Shown here: in pieces, positions 10,204 to 21,384 of the stretch
Numbering within the stretch: the first letter of the stretch is position 1
Layout: each line of letters starts with the position of its first letter
NCBI GenBank assembly: GCA_963576475.1
Contig: OY754972.1
Span: 10,375,062-10,439,061 of the forward strand
Reading direction: 5' to 3'
Source of the DNA: Molanna angustata
Lineage: Eukaryota > Arthropoda > Insecta > Trichoptera > Molannidae
Length of the DNA: 64,000 bases
The notes under the pieces: generated by a model
Told to the model about the DNA's origin: nothing
The model's database searches: none
What the model saw: only the letters and a program-made list of their open reading frames with translations
Translations under genes and position numbers: made by a program

Positions 10204-10570
10204 TAGTCATCAGAAATAATAAAATATTATAAAAAATACTGTTAATTTTTTGTAACTTTATTGTTCAATTATTTCATTCTTAAATTATAGAGTTTAAGAA
10301 AATATAAAAAGACTTATTTTGCTACTAAAACAACATTTTTCATTTAAATTATCAGTCCCCTGTCAAAATCAACAGTCCCCTGTATCGATTTTTCAGAAAA
10401 TGCTCAATATTTCCTAACGTATTGGAAATATTTTTGGTTCATCTGTTATTTATTATTAACCTAGTAGATATCTATTCTTTTAATAAGATTTGTACAATAT
10501 ATAAGCAAAAAAGTGGCCTAGACAACTTTCTTAGAACAACTTGCCCAGTTTACAGAGAAACACCCATATA

Positions 10571-11290
10571 AGAGCTCAGAGCATTGACATCTTCGGTAGA
10601 CTTATTATGCTGCCTTGTTTTGTAGAGCCAACAAATAATATCGTGAATATCTTGAATCTGAACGGCGGTTTTTAAATTCTAATTATTATTATTTGAATTA
10701 ACTCCAGACTTTACCTTAATTTTTTTTTTATTACAACATACCAACCAATATGACATGTGACGACACAGAATGACTGTCATATATTGCGATAGAAAAAATT
10801 CCCAAGTTTCTTTTTTATCAATAAGAATTTGCCAAGAATATTCCTTATTCCGCGAGTATAATTAAATATTTGTTGAATTTAGTTTGACAAACACACCATA
10901 CATAGTTATCAGTGTGTATCAGCTCTAAAGATAACGATGTTTGACTTTCACTTGTGGTGTCATTATTATATTAGTTATATTTGCATTAACATACCGATTT
11001 TATTACGGAACAACAGAGAAATTGTAATATTATAGTTTTTGTTATCAGACTCGTGTCAAATGTGTTGTATTAACCGAATATATCAAGTGACGTAAGAATG
11101 GCAGGGTTTGTAAGTAATTCTTTGTTTGTTTATACCATTTAGTTTTCTACGAAAAATAAATCATTTTTGTACGAATTGGTGTAAAAAGGCTGGTATGTTA
11201 CGTTAAAGCAATTTATCTTTCAAGGCCTGTAAGAAATTCTTTACAATATGTTCAGCGCGACAAATAGATACAAAAAATACGACTTAAATA
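10571..11290. other. AT-rich stretch, no gene recognised
   Basis: Both strands have only short frames. No match to other repeats in the window was noticed. Confidence 0.4.
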
Positions 11291-11299
11291 TACCTTTTG

Positions 11300-11475
11300 A
11301 TCACAGCAACAATGAGAGACAGAAGAGCTTTGGATATAGCAGTAGACACGAAGGCAGTAAATCCAGTTGAAATGAGATCCCTGAGGAAAATTTGTAACAA
11401 GATGTCGAAGAGGACACGAGGAGAGAATGTAATGGCAGAAGACGCACGAAAGTAGAATTAATGCTTTTGATATGA
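11300..11475 (+). pseudogene. Scrambled relic of the (GTAT)n LINE
   Basis: Pieces such as CCAGTTGAAATGAGATCCCT, AAAATTTGTAACAAGATG, GAGGAGAGAATGTAATG and GCAGAAGACGCACGAAAGTA match the region coding TWQKTHES and NAVEMRSLRRICNR in the copy at 1051-1584. They appear in a different order, so the copy is rearranged as well as mutated. Confidence 0.55.
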
Positions 11476-11864
11476 TACCTCAGAGACAAATGCCATTGTG
11501 TCACAAAATTTCGCCTAGTCTTGATAAGCAACCGGTAACTAAATCGAAGAAATATTCCTAAATACAACAATTATTGTAACTATTCATATACAACTAAAAT
11601 GTTGCACCAGTCCCTAATAATGACTACATGCCAATGTATACCTACATATTATAATATGTTGATTGTTGATGTGTTCGGCGTTGAGTGAAAATGTAATTTT
11701 TTGCCAGATTAACAAACAGGTTGAACAAGATGCAAGTTGACGTCTGGGAGCGAGAACACCAGTTTTAAAGATAAGCGGAACACACTGTTATGACGCCATC
11801 GCAATGATACACCCTGTTCGTTGAATAAGGTTACCCAAATTAATCTTAACACCTTCAACACAAA

Positions 11865-12235
11865 CATTCTATATTACCTATTCATGGATATAATGTCAAA
11901 CAATTATTGGAGAACGTTACCCAAACTATAACACAAACAGTTTATACTACCTATTAATGGATATAATGTATAACAATTATTGAAGAACGTTGCTCAAAAT
12001 ATTTCACAAACAGACTATACTACCTATTCATGGATATAATGTCAAACAATTATTGGAGAACGTTACCCAAACTATAACACAACAGTCTATAGGTACTACC
12101 TATTCATGGATATAATGTAAAACAATTATTGAAGAACGTTACCCAAATTATAACAATTATTGAAGAATATGTGAAGACCGTTACCCAAATTATAACACAG
12201 ACTCGACTATATATAATATAAAACAATACACGGAT
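11865..12235. repeat. Degenerate 73-76 bp tandem repeat, about 4.5 copies
   Basis: GGATATAATG recurs at about 11886, 11959, 12032 and 12108, each followed by CAATTATTG(A/G)AGAACGTT and CCCAAA(C/T)TATAACAC. Copies differ by substitutions and small indels; the last is truncated and partly duplicated. Confidence 0.85.
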
Positions 12236-12524
12236 ATTCATTGATATAATGTCAAATTATTATATTATGTGACACGGGGTTTCGTACTAACATATTCATT
12301 CTTACCATCACAACATATACCAAAATGTTGGGGAACCAGCGACATATTTGCGGCTGTGTAATACTTTATAAAAGAAAATATAAGGTAATGTCCACTTGCA
12401 TATAATATACTAAAATCTTCTTTTTGTAGGTTTTGGAAACCTGTTTTTTTTTTCAGGAAGCGTAACTCTCCCGCATGTCCCTCTGTGACGCCAGACTCCA
12501 GCTATCTCTTCATCTCTTATGTGG

Positions 12525-12590
12525 TCAAACATCATCAATGGCGCTACAGCCCTGTGCGGGTCCTGGCCTCCTCAAGGTCAACTACATAAT
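12525..12590 (-). mobile_element. LINE 3' end fragment with (ATG)n-type tail
   Basis: ATCATCAATGGCGCTACAGC followed by GGTCCTGGCCTCCTCAAGG closely matches the 3' end of the LINE insert at 33062-33262. Only about 65 bp remain. Confidence 0.6.
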
Positions 12591-13205
12591 TTAACAAAAA
12601 TACTTATAGTTTTCGCAATTCTGTGAATTATTCAAAAGAAAGTTCGAATAAGATTTCAGCCTGAACTGATTTTTTTTTAAATATAAATATATTTAATATG
12701 TCCAAATCAATATAATTTACATATAATATTAGATTTAACAAAATGTCTTGAGATATAATTTATCACTTTATCCAATACTTACGATTTATCTGTTTTTGTT
12801 TGAGCTGCTTATTACTTATATCGCAGACAATACAGAATTAGGTGTCCAAGTTGAAAAAAAATACGGACATATTTCGTTGGAACTGCCAACACCGTAAAAC
12901 AGGAGAAGGCAATATTGTGTAATGCCTTTAACGAGTACTCAGTTCGTAAATGAGAAAAGTTTGAGATGAAATAACTGTCGCCGCATATTGACAACTATCT
13001 GGAGCATATACAACTGTATGGATAATAATACACATATCCGCACCCCGTCATGTGATACTTTGACCATAAAACCGGACTTGGGTCGTTCAGGCATAAAACT
13101 TGGCTACTGAGCGAGTTGCACCATCGTATCCTGCGTTATTATATTACATACTGCTCAATCAACATAGGTACATAATATTTAATTAATATATCAAGGTTCC
13201 TAGGT

Positions 13206-13760
13206 ACTACTTTTTTACTCCTCACTAACCCAAGGGAATATAGTTGGGAGTTATGATTTCGCATTTTTTTTATGCTGAGATTGTATTATTAAAGTTTCAT
13301 CACAATGTATATGTGTGTGTGTGCTATGTGCTGTGTGCTATGTACGGCGTGTTCATTTTAGTTTATCTATTATAGACTAAAGTACCTACTCATTCGATTA
13401 TTTTCAAATTTTGCAAATATGTATATATCTAATACTCGCTTAGACCCCATAAAATTTTGGAGGATATCTGAATAGTGCTTTTCATTTTTTTTAGTCGTCA
13501 AATATTTCAAAGTCACCCCAAACTCGGGATATTTAAAATTTGATATTTTTATTTTCAAATTGGTATAAAGACACATCAGTTTCATAAAATGGCATTGAAG
13601 AATTATCAAGTTTTCATAATGAGATATTTAAATAAAAAATAATTTAACAAACTCATTTCGTGAAAATGCAGAATATTTTCCATACAAAATTTGAATACTT
13701 TATAGAATGACTTATTAGTGAGGAGTTTAACGTTGACCACAACCCACTCGTTTTTTTTAT
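13206..13760 (+). mobile_element. Family A foldback, left arm plus centre
   Basis: It starts TTTTACTCCTCACTAACCCA and runs through the GT tract (13304-13320), CTAATACTCGCTTAGACCCC and the centre word CCACAACCCACTCG at about 13738. The other arm is missing. The minus-strand frame of 79 codons here reads through non-coding repeat. Confidence 0.75.
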
Positions 13761-14064
13761 CAACTCAACAAAACCCAAAAACCATGGGTGGTTCATGAAC
13801 AACACCAGGAAACATTATTTAAGCTTACCTCAATAACATAATATTCTTTCGCTTGACGATCTCTATGTACAAATATTTTTGGGACCTTTTTTTCTGCGGA
13901 AATACAAATTGTGAGTTAATTTCTGCCGGTTACCTGAACAATAACGTCAACGTGTCGAAATGACGCACAATCGATTTGCCATTTTTGGTCACAAGGTATA
14001 TCGCACAGGAGCTATTAGCCCGATGGTTTCTCGAATACATACATACATGCATATACATACGTAA

Positions 14065-15106
14065 ATTATTCTTAGTGATGAGCAAAATTTTTGCAGTCTT
14101 GGTCTAGCAATACCCTGACCAGGCTTTGTAAGACCGAGAGTTTTGAAAGATTCTTGCGATGTCACGAAATTTTATAAATGTATTTATTTTTATTTAAAAA
14201 GTAACCAATTAATTGCGTAGTATTGACGTTATTTATATTGTATTTAAGGGACAAATACAGTCTTATAAAAAATAAAAAATAAACAGAAAAATACACTATG
14301 AAATAAAAAAAAAGACAGACCAATTACTTTTGTAGTCTACAATTGATGTACATTAAATAATCATAGAAGTATGTACCTACCTACGATACAACAAAAAAAA
14401 TTAAATATAGGTACTTAAAATTATTACATATAGATATATTTCACACATTTTCCCGTGACGGGAAAGAAAGGGAAGGAAAAAGGAAGGGGGAAGGACTTAA
14501 TTTGTAACTGCTGTGAAAAATAACAGAATCTGCTACATAAAAACAAAAATCAAAATATGTATATAAATTATTTTTTTTAACAATACACAGGTTTACGCCG
14601 CTATGCATCTATATAAAGAATTCTTGTAGCAATCATGACTAGCAGTGAATACATCAGAATGTGGGATACTGTCCGAGAGATTGACATTATAGAAATAACA
14701 TGCCCTTTTGATAAACTCGTTTTGATTTGAATTGCTGTTTATTATAGGAACGTAGAAACAATAAATAAAAAAACAATAACATACTATAAATTGTTTATTT
14801 GTTTATTTATTTATTTGACTTCGTGTACAATGATGTGTACAATGGCGGCTTTATTGCTATAAGCAATTTCTTCCGACCAACCAAAGCAATGTGAGGTTAT
14901 ACATAGTGAAGTGGTAGGTATATTAAATTTATATTAAAAAACAAATAGAAAGCAAACACGTATCACTATTAAATGAAAATACGCAGAAATAAAAAGGGTA
15001 TTAACAGAAAAATATATATTATATTTTTTAAAAGTTGTAAGACCAAGAGTGAGAATGCAATACCAAGACCACACAAGTTTTGCATTTGCTCATCACTAAT
15101 TATTCT
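14065..15106. mobile_element. hAT-like element, AAGACC family I, copy 1 (14073-15098)
   Basis: The ends are TAGTGATGAGCAAA at 14073 and TTTGCTCATCACTA ending at 15098, perfect 14-bp inverted repeats. They are flanked by an exact 8-bp TSD ATTATTCT at 14065-14072 and 15099-15106. Near each end are degenerate CTTGGTCT / AAGACCAAGA words. Much of the interior is other repeat, including a minus-strand LINE tail (14795-14945). Ends plus 8-bp TSD fit the hAT superfamily. No transposase was seen. Confidence 0.88.
14795..14945 (-). mobile_element. Minus-strand LINE or SINE 3' end nested in family I
   Basis: TTTATTTATTTATTTGACTT is followed by GTGTACAATGGCGGCTTTAT and GCAATTTCTTCC, the same order as 4897-5035. 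It is the T-rich complement of an A-rich tail followed by antisense 3' UTR. Confidence 0.6.
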
Positions 15107-15487
15107 CTCTTTAGCAACTTCTGCCGCTAAACGATTCCTTCCCACGCACACACGTGTAATTGGATGGACCTGTCATAGATTTACGATGCCCCAAAATCTT
15201 GATACCACTTGGAACTTGCCTACGCTGTCAATTATTTCGTTGGACTTACTCAAGTATTTAAAAAAAAACACCAACTTTCTTGCTTTTTATGTCTCCCGAC
15301 ATATTTTTGATATAGTTATGTGTTAAAAGGAACCATAGGGAAGTTCAATTTAAAAATAGTTTTTATAGGCATTAAAACCCAAGTAATATTTCTTATCAAG
15401 ACGTGGTTGAATACGTGACAAATATTAATAAATACTATGGAAATAAGACCATCAATCGGTATTTAAACGATGTATAGTTGTAGCCAA

Positions 15488-15752
15488 TATAAGACTATCG
15501 AGATTGAGATGGGCTGGACATGTTCAGGGAATGCCAAATTTGCGAATTCCTAAGAGAATTATGACTGGTTATCCAGGAGGAGAAAGGAAAATAGGAAGAC
15601 CCAGGTTGCGTTGGGAGGACGAGGTGAGGAGGGATGCAGCGCAGCTCTTAAGTGTTACAAACTGGAGGACGGCAGCTGAAGACAGACGGGGTTGGAGGCA
15701 AAAGTTGAAGGAGGCCAAGGCTCGACTTGGGCTGTAGGGCCATCGAAGAAGA
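15488..15752 (+). pseudogene. LINE C-terminal fragment with (GAA)n tail and 14-bp TSD
   Basis: The TSD ATAGTTGTAGCCAA is exact at 15474-15487 and 15753-15766. The frame 15504-15737 is open for 77 codons: LRWAGHVQGMPNLRIPKRI, ERKIGRPRLRWEDEVRRDA, NWRTAAEDRRGWRQKLKEAK, ending ARLGL and a stop. This RWAGH - GRPxxRWxDxV - NWRxxAxDRxxW order is the usual C-terminal tail of insect LINE polyproteins. The insert ends in GAAGAAGAA. The fragment is open only because it is short; the catalytic part is lost. Confidence 0.88.
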
Positions 15753-15761
15753 ATAGTTGTA

Positions 15762-15872
15762 GCCAAACATCTTGAACTTATAGCCGAGAAGGGGGGCGAT
15801 TTGCACGTAAACCAACGAAAAAGAGACAAATTTGCACTTTGTGCAACCGGAAGCTCGTTCAAGATGTTTGGC
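15762..15872. mobile_element. 111-bp palindromic MITE with 16-bp perfect TIRs
   Basis: GCCAAACATCTTGAAC at 15762-15777 is the exact reverse complement of GTTCAAGATGTTTGGC at 15857-15872. The neighbouring LINE TSD overlaps its left edge, so the LINE landed at this element's end. No TSD for the MITE itself was found. Confidence 0.6.
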
Positions 15873-16102
15873 GAAAATTATACCTACTATAGAATGAGGA
15901 ATGGATATGAAGATAATATTATTTCCTTCGACACAAGTAGCTATTTTTCTCTATGAAGGCATTCTTTAGTTATTTATTTGTATTCCCTGACTCTGCTCGC
16001 TATGTAAAATATTATTTACCCACTTTACAGAAGAGCGTACAATTAAAGACATGATGTTTCTATATAACATATTGAATAATCGCGTTGATACACCTACTTA
16101 AT

Positions 16103-16175
16103 ACTATGTAGTAGTTACGTGAATACACGTGAATACATGTAGTAGTTACGTGAATACACGTAACTACTACATAGT
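16103..16175. repeat. Palindrome cluster with 16-bp perfect stem
   Basis: ATGTAGTAGTTACGTG at 16137-16152 pairs exactly with 16157-16172 across a 4-base loop (AATA). A second direct copy of the left arm lies at 16107-16122, so either arm can pair with the same right arm. Confidence 0.8.
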
Positions 16176-16185
16176 AATAGAACAA

Positions 16186-16312
16186 TGAATAGTTTTAAAA
16201 TATCTAAGGATATTATACAACTCCATAGGATAATTATATCCATGATATGGGTAAACATGGATGGTTTTGATTCCGCCTGTTGACCGGACTTGCCCCCCAG
16301 TATGAAGATGTA
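16186..16312. mobile_element. Palindromic MITE family M, half copy
   Basis: It has AACTCCATAGGATAATTATA, TCCATGATATGGGTAAACAT and ends GGACTTGCCCCCCAG. These match the right half of the copies near 24030-24175 and 24733-24882. Confidence 0.7.
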
Positions 16313-17269
16313 TACAAGTACTCACTGTCGCTGTCGGCCGATCTGACATAAAAACTAGCAAGCAGTCCAACCCTACCAAACTATCAACTGATTATTTTAA
16401 AAGTTTTAAGTGTGCGAGTGACCTAAAGCCAAGTGTGTGACTTAAAATATGTATTGAGTTTGATATTTTGCCCGCCGTGTCATAGTGGTAAATCGTTCGA
16501 CTTCTTTGGTGCCGGCTCTCTGGGCTCCATTACCAGCAGAAGAAGATGCTTCTCTGGGATGGAATCGTAGTTGAGTTACAAAAAAATTCTAGATAATGTT
16601 AACAGTCTAATCAAATATTTTGAAATTATCATTTAGTCTCTATACATAATTTGCATGCTTATTTTTTCTCACCACTGAAATATTTTTTTCTGTGCAGCAT
16701 TCTAGAAGAGGCTCGAAAAAAATCGTTTTATAATACATACATATATTCTCGATCGTTTGATTCGGGGATGTTGCGGACATTCGCATCCGCAATCGTTATT
16801 TAATAATTTGCATTCGTATATATGATTGCGGATGTTCATGCGGATGCAGCCGTCGGAAGCCGATTGACCAATAAGAATCAAGACTTTGGTGACAAGATGC
16901 GTAGCAAGTGGCGTTTGTTATTATTTATCATTTGTTTTTCGTGACTCAATCGTAACATATTATTTTTTTTAATATATTAACAAATCTTATGATTTCCGCA
17001 TTTGAAATTTCCGCATCTACATCCTTATCCGCGGATGTCGAAAAATCTACTTCTTAATATCCCTGGTTTGATCACATTCCATGGCTTTGCACTATTATTA
17101 ATTCAAGGCACGTTGCCTGTAACCACAAAGAGATTATTATCATCAAAGCAATAACACTATTGATGTAATGGTAGTGTCTTGTACAAATCTACATATTAAT
17201 TGATTGCAGATAAATGAATATGTATGCTTCTTAAGTTGTTCCATTATTTATTATGTAAAATGTATTTGG

Positions 17270-17455
17270 CCGCATAGGAAGAATTATGAACGAAGAACGC
17301 CTGACGAAGAAAATATACAAAGCCGACAGGAATGGACAATAAGTCGAGGTCGTCCATCAAAAGGATGGCACGACCATGATGTGAACGACCACGAAATTCT
17401 GAAATAGGGAAATTTAAGAAACTTGAACAGAAGAACATGTATGAAATGATACTTT
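17270..17455 (+). pseudogene. Decayed copy of the (GTAT)n LINE
   Basis: GAACGAAGAACGCCTGACGA and GGATGGCACGACCATG match the coding end of the copies at 1051-1584 and 5279-5875 (NEERLTKKIY and GRPRKGWHDHVNEIL). Stops and indels break it, and the tail is missing, because family E begins directly at 17456. Confidence 0.65.
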
Positions 17456-17900
17456 AAGGCCCTTGTATACCCTGGGTATACGGATGTATTTGATTACCTT
17501 CTAATGTATGAAACACGTAAAATATTGTATATCACCTGATACAACATTTTATCGTGCAAAAAAGGTATAATTTAGATTTTTTTTTTAAATAGCAAGAATA
17601 GTTATTAAATTTTATACTAATAAAAAACTCAGCCGGTAGATTTTCTCTTTCGATTGAAGCAAAAATCTACTTCATAGGCCTTATAGTTTTTTAGTTACTT
17701 ACAGTAAAAAAATAAAAAAGGGTTTTACTTAAATTATTTTTACAAGAAAAGTATTAAACAAATTCTAAAAACCCATGCAATATAATAAAGATGTACATAC
17801 AAACTGTTCTTTATTTCAAAGACGTATCTTTTGGGGGTATTAGGGAAATTATTTTCAAAATATACTATATATTCTACTATAGCCTCTTAAGTCTTTACAG
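17456..17900 (-). mobile_element. Dispersed repeat family E, copy 2
   Basis: It is the reverse complement of 4196-4678 over most of its length, beginning AAGGCCCTTGTATACC and ending near CTATAGCCTCTTAAG. The central hairpin seen in copy 1 is degraded here. Confidence 0.8.
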
Positions 17901-18029
17901 TTTTTTTAATTGTTTTCAAGATTGTACTTATGCAAATCGGAAATTTTTAATTGTATATGCAATTAAAAAAGATATTCGATTTACATATTCATTGGTACAA
18001 GTAGGTAAACAAGCCAAAAATGAAATTAT

Positions 18030-18375
18030 GTTTCTGGCGCAGTTCAGAGGTGACATCTGTGCGAGAACACCGTCACCTCATTTATAAGGACTGTTGCTTT
18101 CATTGTTTACAAATAAACCAATCAATAGATGGCGTTACAAAAGGGTTTATTCGTTACTTCATAGATGGCAATAGTAATAGAAGTTCCTCATTATTTAAAA
18201 TATATAGAACTATCAAAATTTGCATTGATAAAGAAACTCAATAAGAAGGCATAATTGGTGAACGTTGCGCAAGCGCATAAAGTGCTAAGGTCGTAACCCC
18301 TGTAGGTGCCTTGAGTTCCTGGTTCTTCAATATTATTCCTTCTTCGTCTCTATTGAGATGTTGAAAAGTTTGTCA
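18030..18375 (-). mobile_element. Dispersed repeat family D, copy 2
   Basis: Antisense to 8155-8480: it carries GATGGCGTTACAA, GAACGTTGCGCAAGCGCATA, CCTGTAGGTGCCTTGAG and CGTCTCTATTGAGATG in reversed order. Confidence 0.75.
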
Positions 18376-18399
18376 AAAAATAGTACTTATGCATTTTTT

Positions 18400-19080
18400 A
18401 AATGTGACTGAAATATTAAAAGGTTGTTTTAGAATTTGCGTGCGCATACAAATTATAATCTATATACTTTTATAACTAAATATAATATATTAAACTATGT
18501 AATATACTTATTGTAAATAGGCATCCGTTGATTATTGTTTTTTTTTTCTAATTTGTAATGCACTTTTTTTAGTATTTATATTTAATGTTATTTCTAATTT
18601 TGTTATTGTATGCTATTTATATTTGGAATGCTATTTTTGTGTATGTTTTGTTAGTTGGTATTGCAGTTAAGAATATTATTTGTCAATTATGTATATGTAT
18701 GAATAAATAATTAAACTCTGTATTAAAATTATGGTGTGTCTAGCTTCCGCAAGATATTTCTACCGTACTCGTCGATCCCGCGCCGGATTCCGCCCCGAGA
18801 TTAATTCGTAGCCTCCGCCACCCCGTCATTAATTACCCGGTATCGATCGTCACGCACAGCAACCCGTCAGCCTCGCGCCGGGAAAATGACAGGAGTAATC
18901 CTTACCTACACAACTCTCTTATTTCTACCCCCTCCATACTAAATTCTACCTGTTATAATTTCTAATCACAATTTAGGGAGAGGGGGCGACTCGTGTTGCC
19001 CTGCCCGTAGACTCATAGCGAGAAGATAAAATATTCTCAAATATCGAATCATTAACTTTGTATGCATACAAAAACTATCT
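18400..19080. other. T-rich stretch with AATAAA, then a GC-rich block
   Basis: From 18480 to 18720 the sequence is T-rich and ends TGAATAAATAATTAAA, like a polyadenylation region. From about 18735 to 19015 the base composition shifts sharply to GC-rich (CTCGTCGATCCCGCGCCGG and similar). No open frame of note crosses it. The block could be part of an LTR or LINE, or a unique regulatory stretch; I cannot tell which. Confidence 0.35.
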
Positions 19081-19084
19081 TTTA

Positions 19085-19680
19085 AAGAATGCGATCAAGT
19101 TCAACTCGAATCAGACCTTCAAAATTTACGAAGCTACTTTCATAAATGGAGGCTTAAACCAAATTCAAATAAAACAGAAGTTAGTTGTTTTCACCTTAAT
19201 AACCGAGATGCAAACCATAAAATGTAAACTTTTGCGGTTCAGTAAACTAACCCACAATCACCAACCAGTATAATTAGGAGTCACACTTGACAGAACTCTA
19301 ACAATAAAAAAAACAGCTGCTAAACTAAAGTCCAGAAATAACACTATCCACAAACTGGCGGGAACAACTTGGGGGGCCAGTGCAAAGGTCCTTAGAACGT
19401 CGTCACTTGCCCTCGTATATTCGGTTGCAGAGTATTGTGCTCCTGTGTGACTCAATAGCGTATATACAAAATTGGTAGACACTCAACTGAATGCGGCCAT
19501 GAGGACCATAAGCGGTACCATACGGTCTACTCCATTAAAGTGGCTTCCTGTGCTTGCGCATATACCTCCCCCAGACACAAGAAGAAGATTCTCCCTGTTC
19601 AATCTGTGGAAGAGATCAACTAATCAGGCATTGTTGAAAACCAGCTGCACTGTGGGCCTCAATTGTCTATTTGTTTTAAA
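19085..19680 (+). pseudogene. Jockey-type LINE reverse-transcriptase thumb fragment
   Basis: Reading across frames gives a coherent protein: LESDLQNLRSYFHKW, RLKPNSNKTEVSCFHL, LTHNHQPV, LGVTLDRTLT, KLKSRNNTIHKLAGTTWGAS, TSSLALVYSVAEYCAPV, LNSVYTKLVDTQLNAAMR, then TPLKWLPVLAHIPPP. At least one frameshift (about 19120-19230) and in-frame stops (about 19271 and 19449) break it. The segment starts after the YADD catalytic block and ends before the C-terminal zinc-like motif. A C-terminal fragment of similar type lies antisense at 54392-54665. Confidence 0.8.
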
Positions 19681-19794
19681 ATAGTGTAAAAAATTGGAAA
19701 AAATGTAATTTCAAATTATTTATGTACAACAAATTAGGTATAATAATTTATTTTTTATAACAATTTTTTTACAAACTTTATATCTGCATAAATG

Positions 19795-20010
19795 CAGACG
19801 AAGTTGGAATATAATATATTATGCTGCGAAGCCTGTAAGTTAGTGATTTTGACCACAAATTTGGAAAAAAACATGCAAAATGTAGACCGTGCCATACTAA
19901 ATCTTGTACGCGGGTTATGTTAAGACATAAATTCTCTCGAAAAAATCGACAGTTGTATTATGTATTAAGATATTATAATCTCCATATCTGAAATATGTGT
20001 TTTAGAATTG
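19795..20010 (-). mobile_element. Family B fragment, diverged
   Basis: Antisense pieces TATGCTGCGAAGCCTGTAAG, TTTGGAAAAAAACATG and ATCGACAGTTGTATTATGTA match the left third of the copy at 7013-7990. Confidence 0.6.
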
Positions 20011-20446
20011 TCACATTATGTAGATGCTGCTTTTATTGTCCCTATTTATGGGAGCGTATATTGATTGGATTAAAACATTCGGCACAAAGTATTCTAAACG
20101 ACCATTTATACAAAATTATATTACTTGAATATACAATATTGTATTCGAAGCAAAATGATATGGGATTTACAGTGTGCTGCGATAGATTTCAAAAGCTCAT
20201 CGATGTCCCAAATCCTAGTAAATGTCACCGTTATTTTCAAAATTTTATCAACCTAACATTTTTTCACGCAAATTATGTTTATTTTTTCGTGTAAGGCTCA
20301 TTTGAATCGATTAATTAAGAAATAGAATGAATGTATTTTTGATTAATTAAAATATTGATAAACCTTGCAAATTTAAGGCAAAATCAACCCAATAAACGGA
20401 ATAAGTCGAAATATCCAGAACAAACCATAAACTTATGGTATAATAA

Positions 20447-21065
20447 AACGAGTGGGTTGTGGACAACACTAAACTCTTCAGTATATTATAGTAAGTGTAG
20501 TACATTTTTTCTTCTTGAAAGGCTGATAATCCCTTTTTATGAAATACATTTCTTACATATGCTATTTTACTTCTGTTATATACATTTTTCATATAAGTAA
20601 ATATGCAATATCATAGTATTTTTACTCCTCACTAACCCAAGGGGATACAGTGGGGAATTATACTTTCGCAATTCTTAAGGCTATTTTTTATTGCATATTA
20701 TCAACTAGTATCGTGATGAGATTGTATTCTGAAAGTTTCATCACACTGTATCTGTGTATGTGTGCTATGTGCTGCGTGCTATGTACGGCGTGTTTATTTT
20801 ACTTTATCAATTACAGACTAAAGTACTCATTCGATTGTTTTCAAATTTTTCCAATATGTATATCTAATACTTGCTTAGACCCCGTTAGATTTTGAAGGAT
20901 ATGTGAATTGTGCTTCTCAACGTCAAATATTTGAAAGTGATTTTCAAATTGCTAAAAAGACACATCACTTTCTTAAAATGGCATTGAATAATTATTAAGA
21001 TTTCATAATAAAATATTTAAATAAAAAAATAATTTTAAACAAACTCATTTCATAAAAATGCTGTA
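20447..21065 (+). mobile_element. Family A foldback: centre piece and left arm
   Basis: ACGAGTGGGTTGTGGACAAC at about 20450 is the centre word. The left arm starts TTTACTCCTCACTAACCCAA at about 20620 and continues to about 21062. It shows the uninterrupted sequence CTATTTTTTATTGCATATTA where the copy at 990-2612 carries a LINE. Confidence 0.75.
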
Positions 21066-21380
21066 ATGCTGCCCCCCTACATAACATGTCATTTATTTTA
21101 TTTTATGTAGCTTCTCGGGCAACTAACAGGTAGGTACTATGTCAAATAATTATTTAACACGCACCCATTAACAAGTTGCCACATTCTGGAGACTTACGAT
21201 ATTAATCGTCTCACAGATCCAGACTGAAAACACAATTAAAAACTGTGTCTCATTACATTCCCTAAATTAAGCATAAATGCTTGTGCTATAGGTGAATGAA
21301 ATCCGTCTCGGCAGGATTCGAACTCGCGGCGACTGGATTACAAATCCAGCGCGCTAACCGCTCTGTCATCACTCATCTAA
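21066..21380 (-). mobile_element. Chimeric SINE: SINE1 head joined to SINE2 body
   Basis: On the minus strand it starts with the SINE1 tRNA-like head (GCAGGATTCGAACTCGCGG on the plus strand at about 21315) and runs through the GCACAAGCATTTATGCTTAA word to about 21250. There it passes straight into the SINE2 body (ACAGTTTTTAATTG, GACGATTAATATCGT, AATGTGGCAACTTG) with the SINE2 tail at about 21100. The junction lies inside GAGACACAG. It probably arose by template switching or by insertion followed by deletion. Confidence 0.7.
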
Positions 21381-21384
21381 ATTA

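Larger units (their letters stand above)
8929..10570. mobile_element. TIR element carrying repeated CAGTCCCCTG words
   Basis: The ends are inverted copies: ATGGGTGTTTCTCTGTAAAC then TGGGCAA at 8930-8956, and the reverse complement ending at about 10567. The inverted repeat is about 26-30 bp with no mismatch seen, and both flanks read TATA. A second shared block (GTTGTCT then AGGCC) lies just inside each end. Between them are six exact CAGTCCCCTG words (9116, 9659, 9673, 9696 inverted, 10353, 10373) and three near matches (9314, 9503, 9716 inverted). A decayed lysine-rich coding remnant lies at 9871-10203. I infer a DNA transposon. The superfamily is not recognised. Confidence 0.82.

Noticed and set aside
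16480..16600. tRNA- or SINE-like sequence (TCATAGTGGTAAATCGTTCG)
   Set aside because: An A-box-like word is present but no B box or second copy was found, so I do not call it.
18735..19015. GC-rich block as part of an LTR retrotransposon
   Set aside because: AATAAA upstream and the base composition hint at it, but I found no paired LTR, primer site or gag-pol motif.
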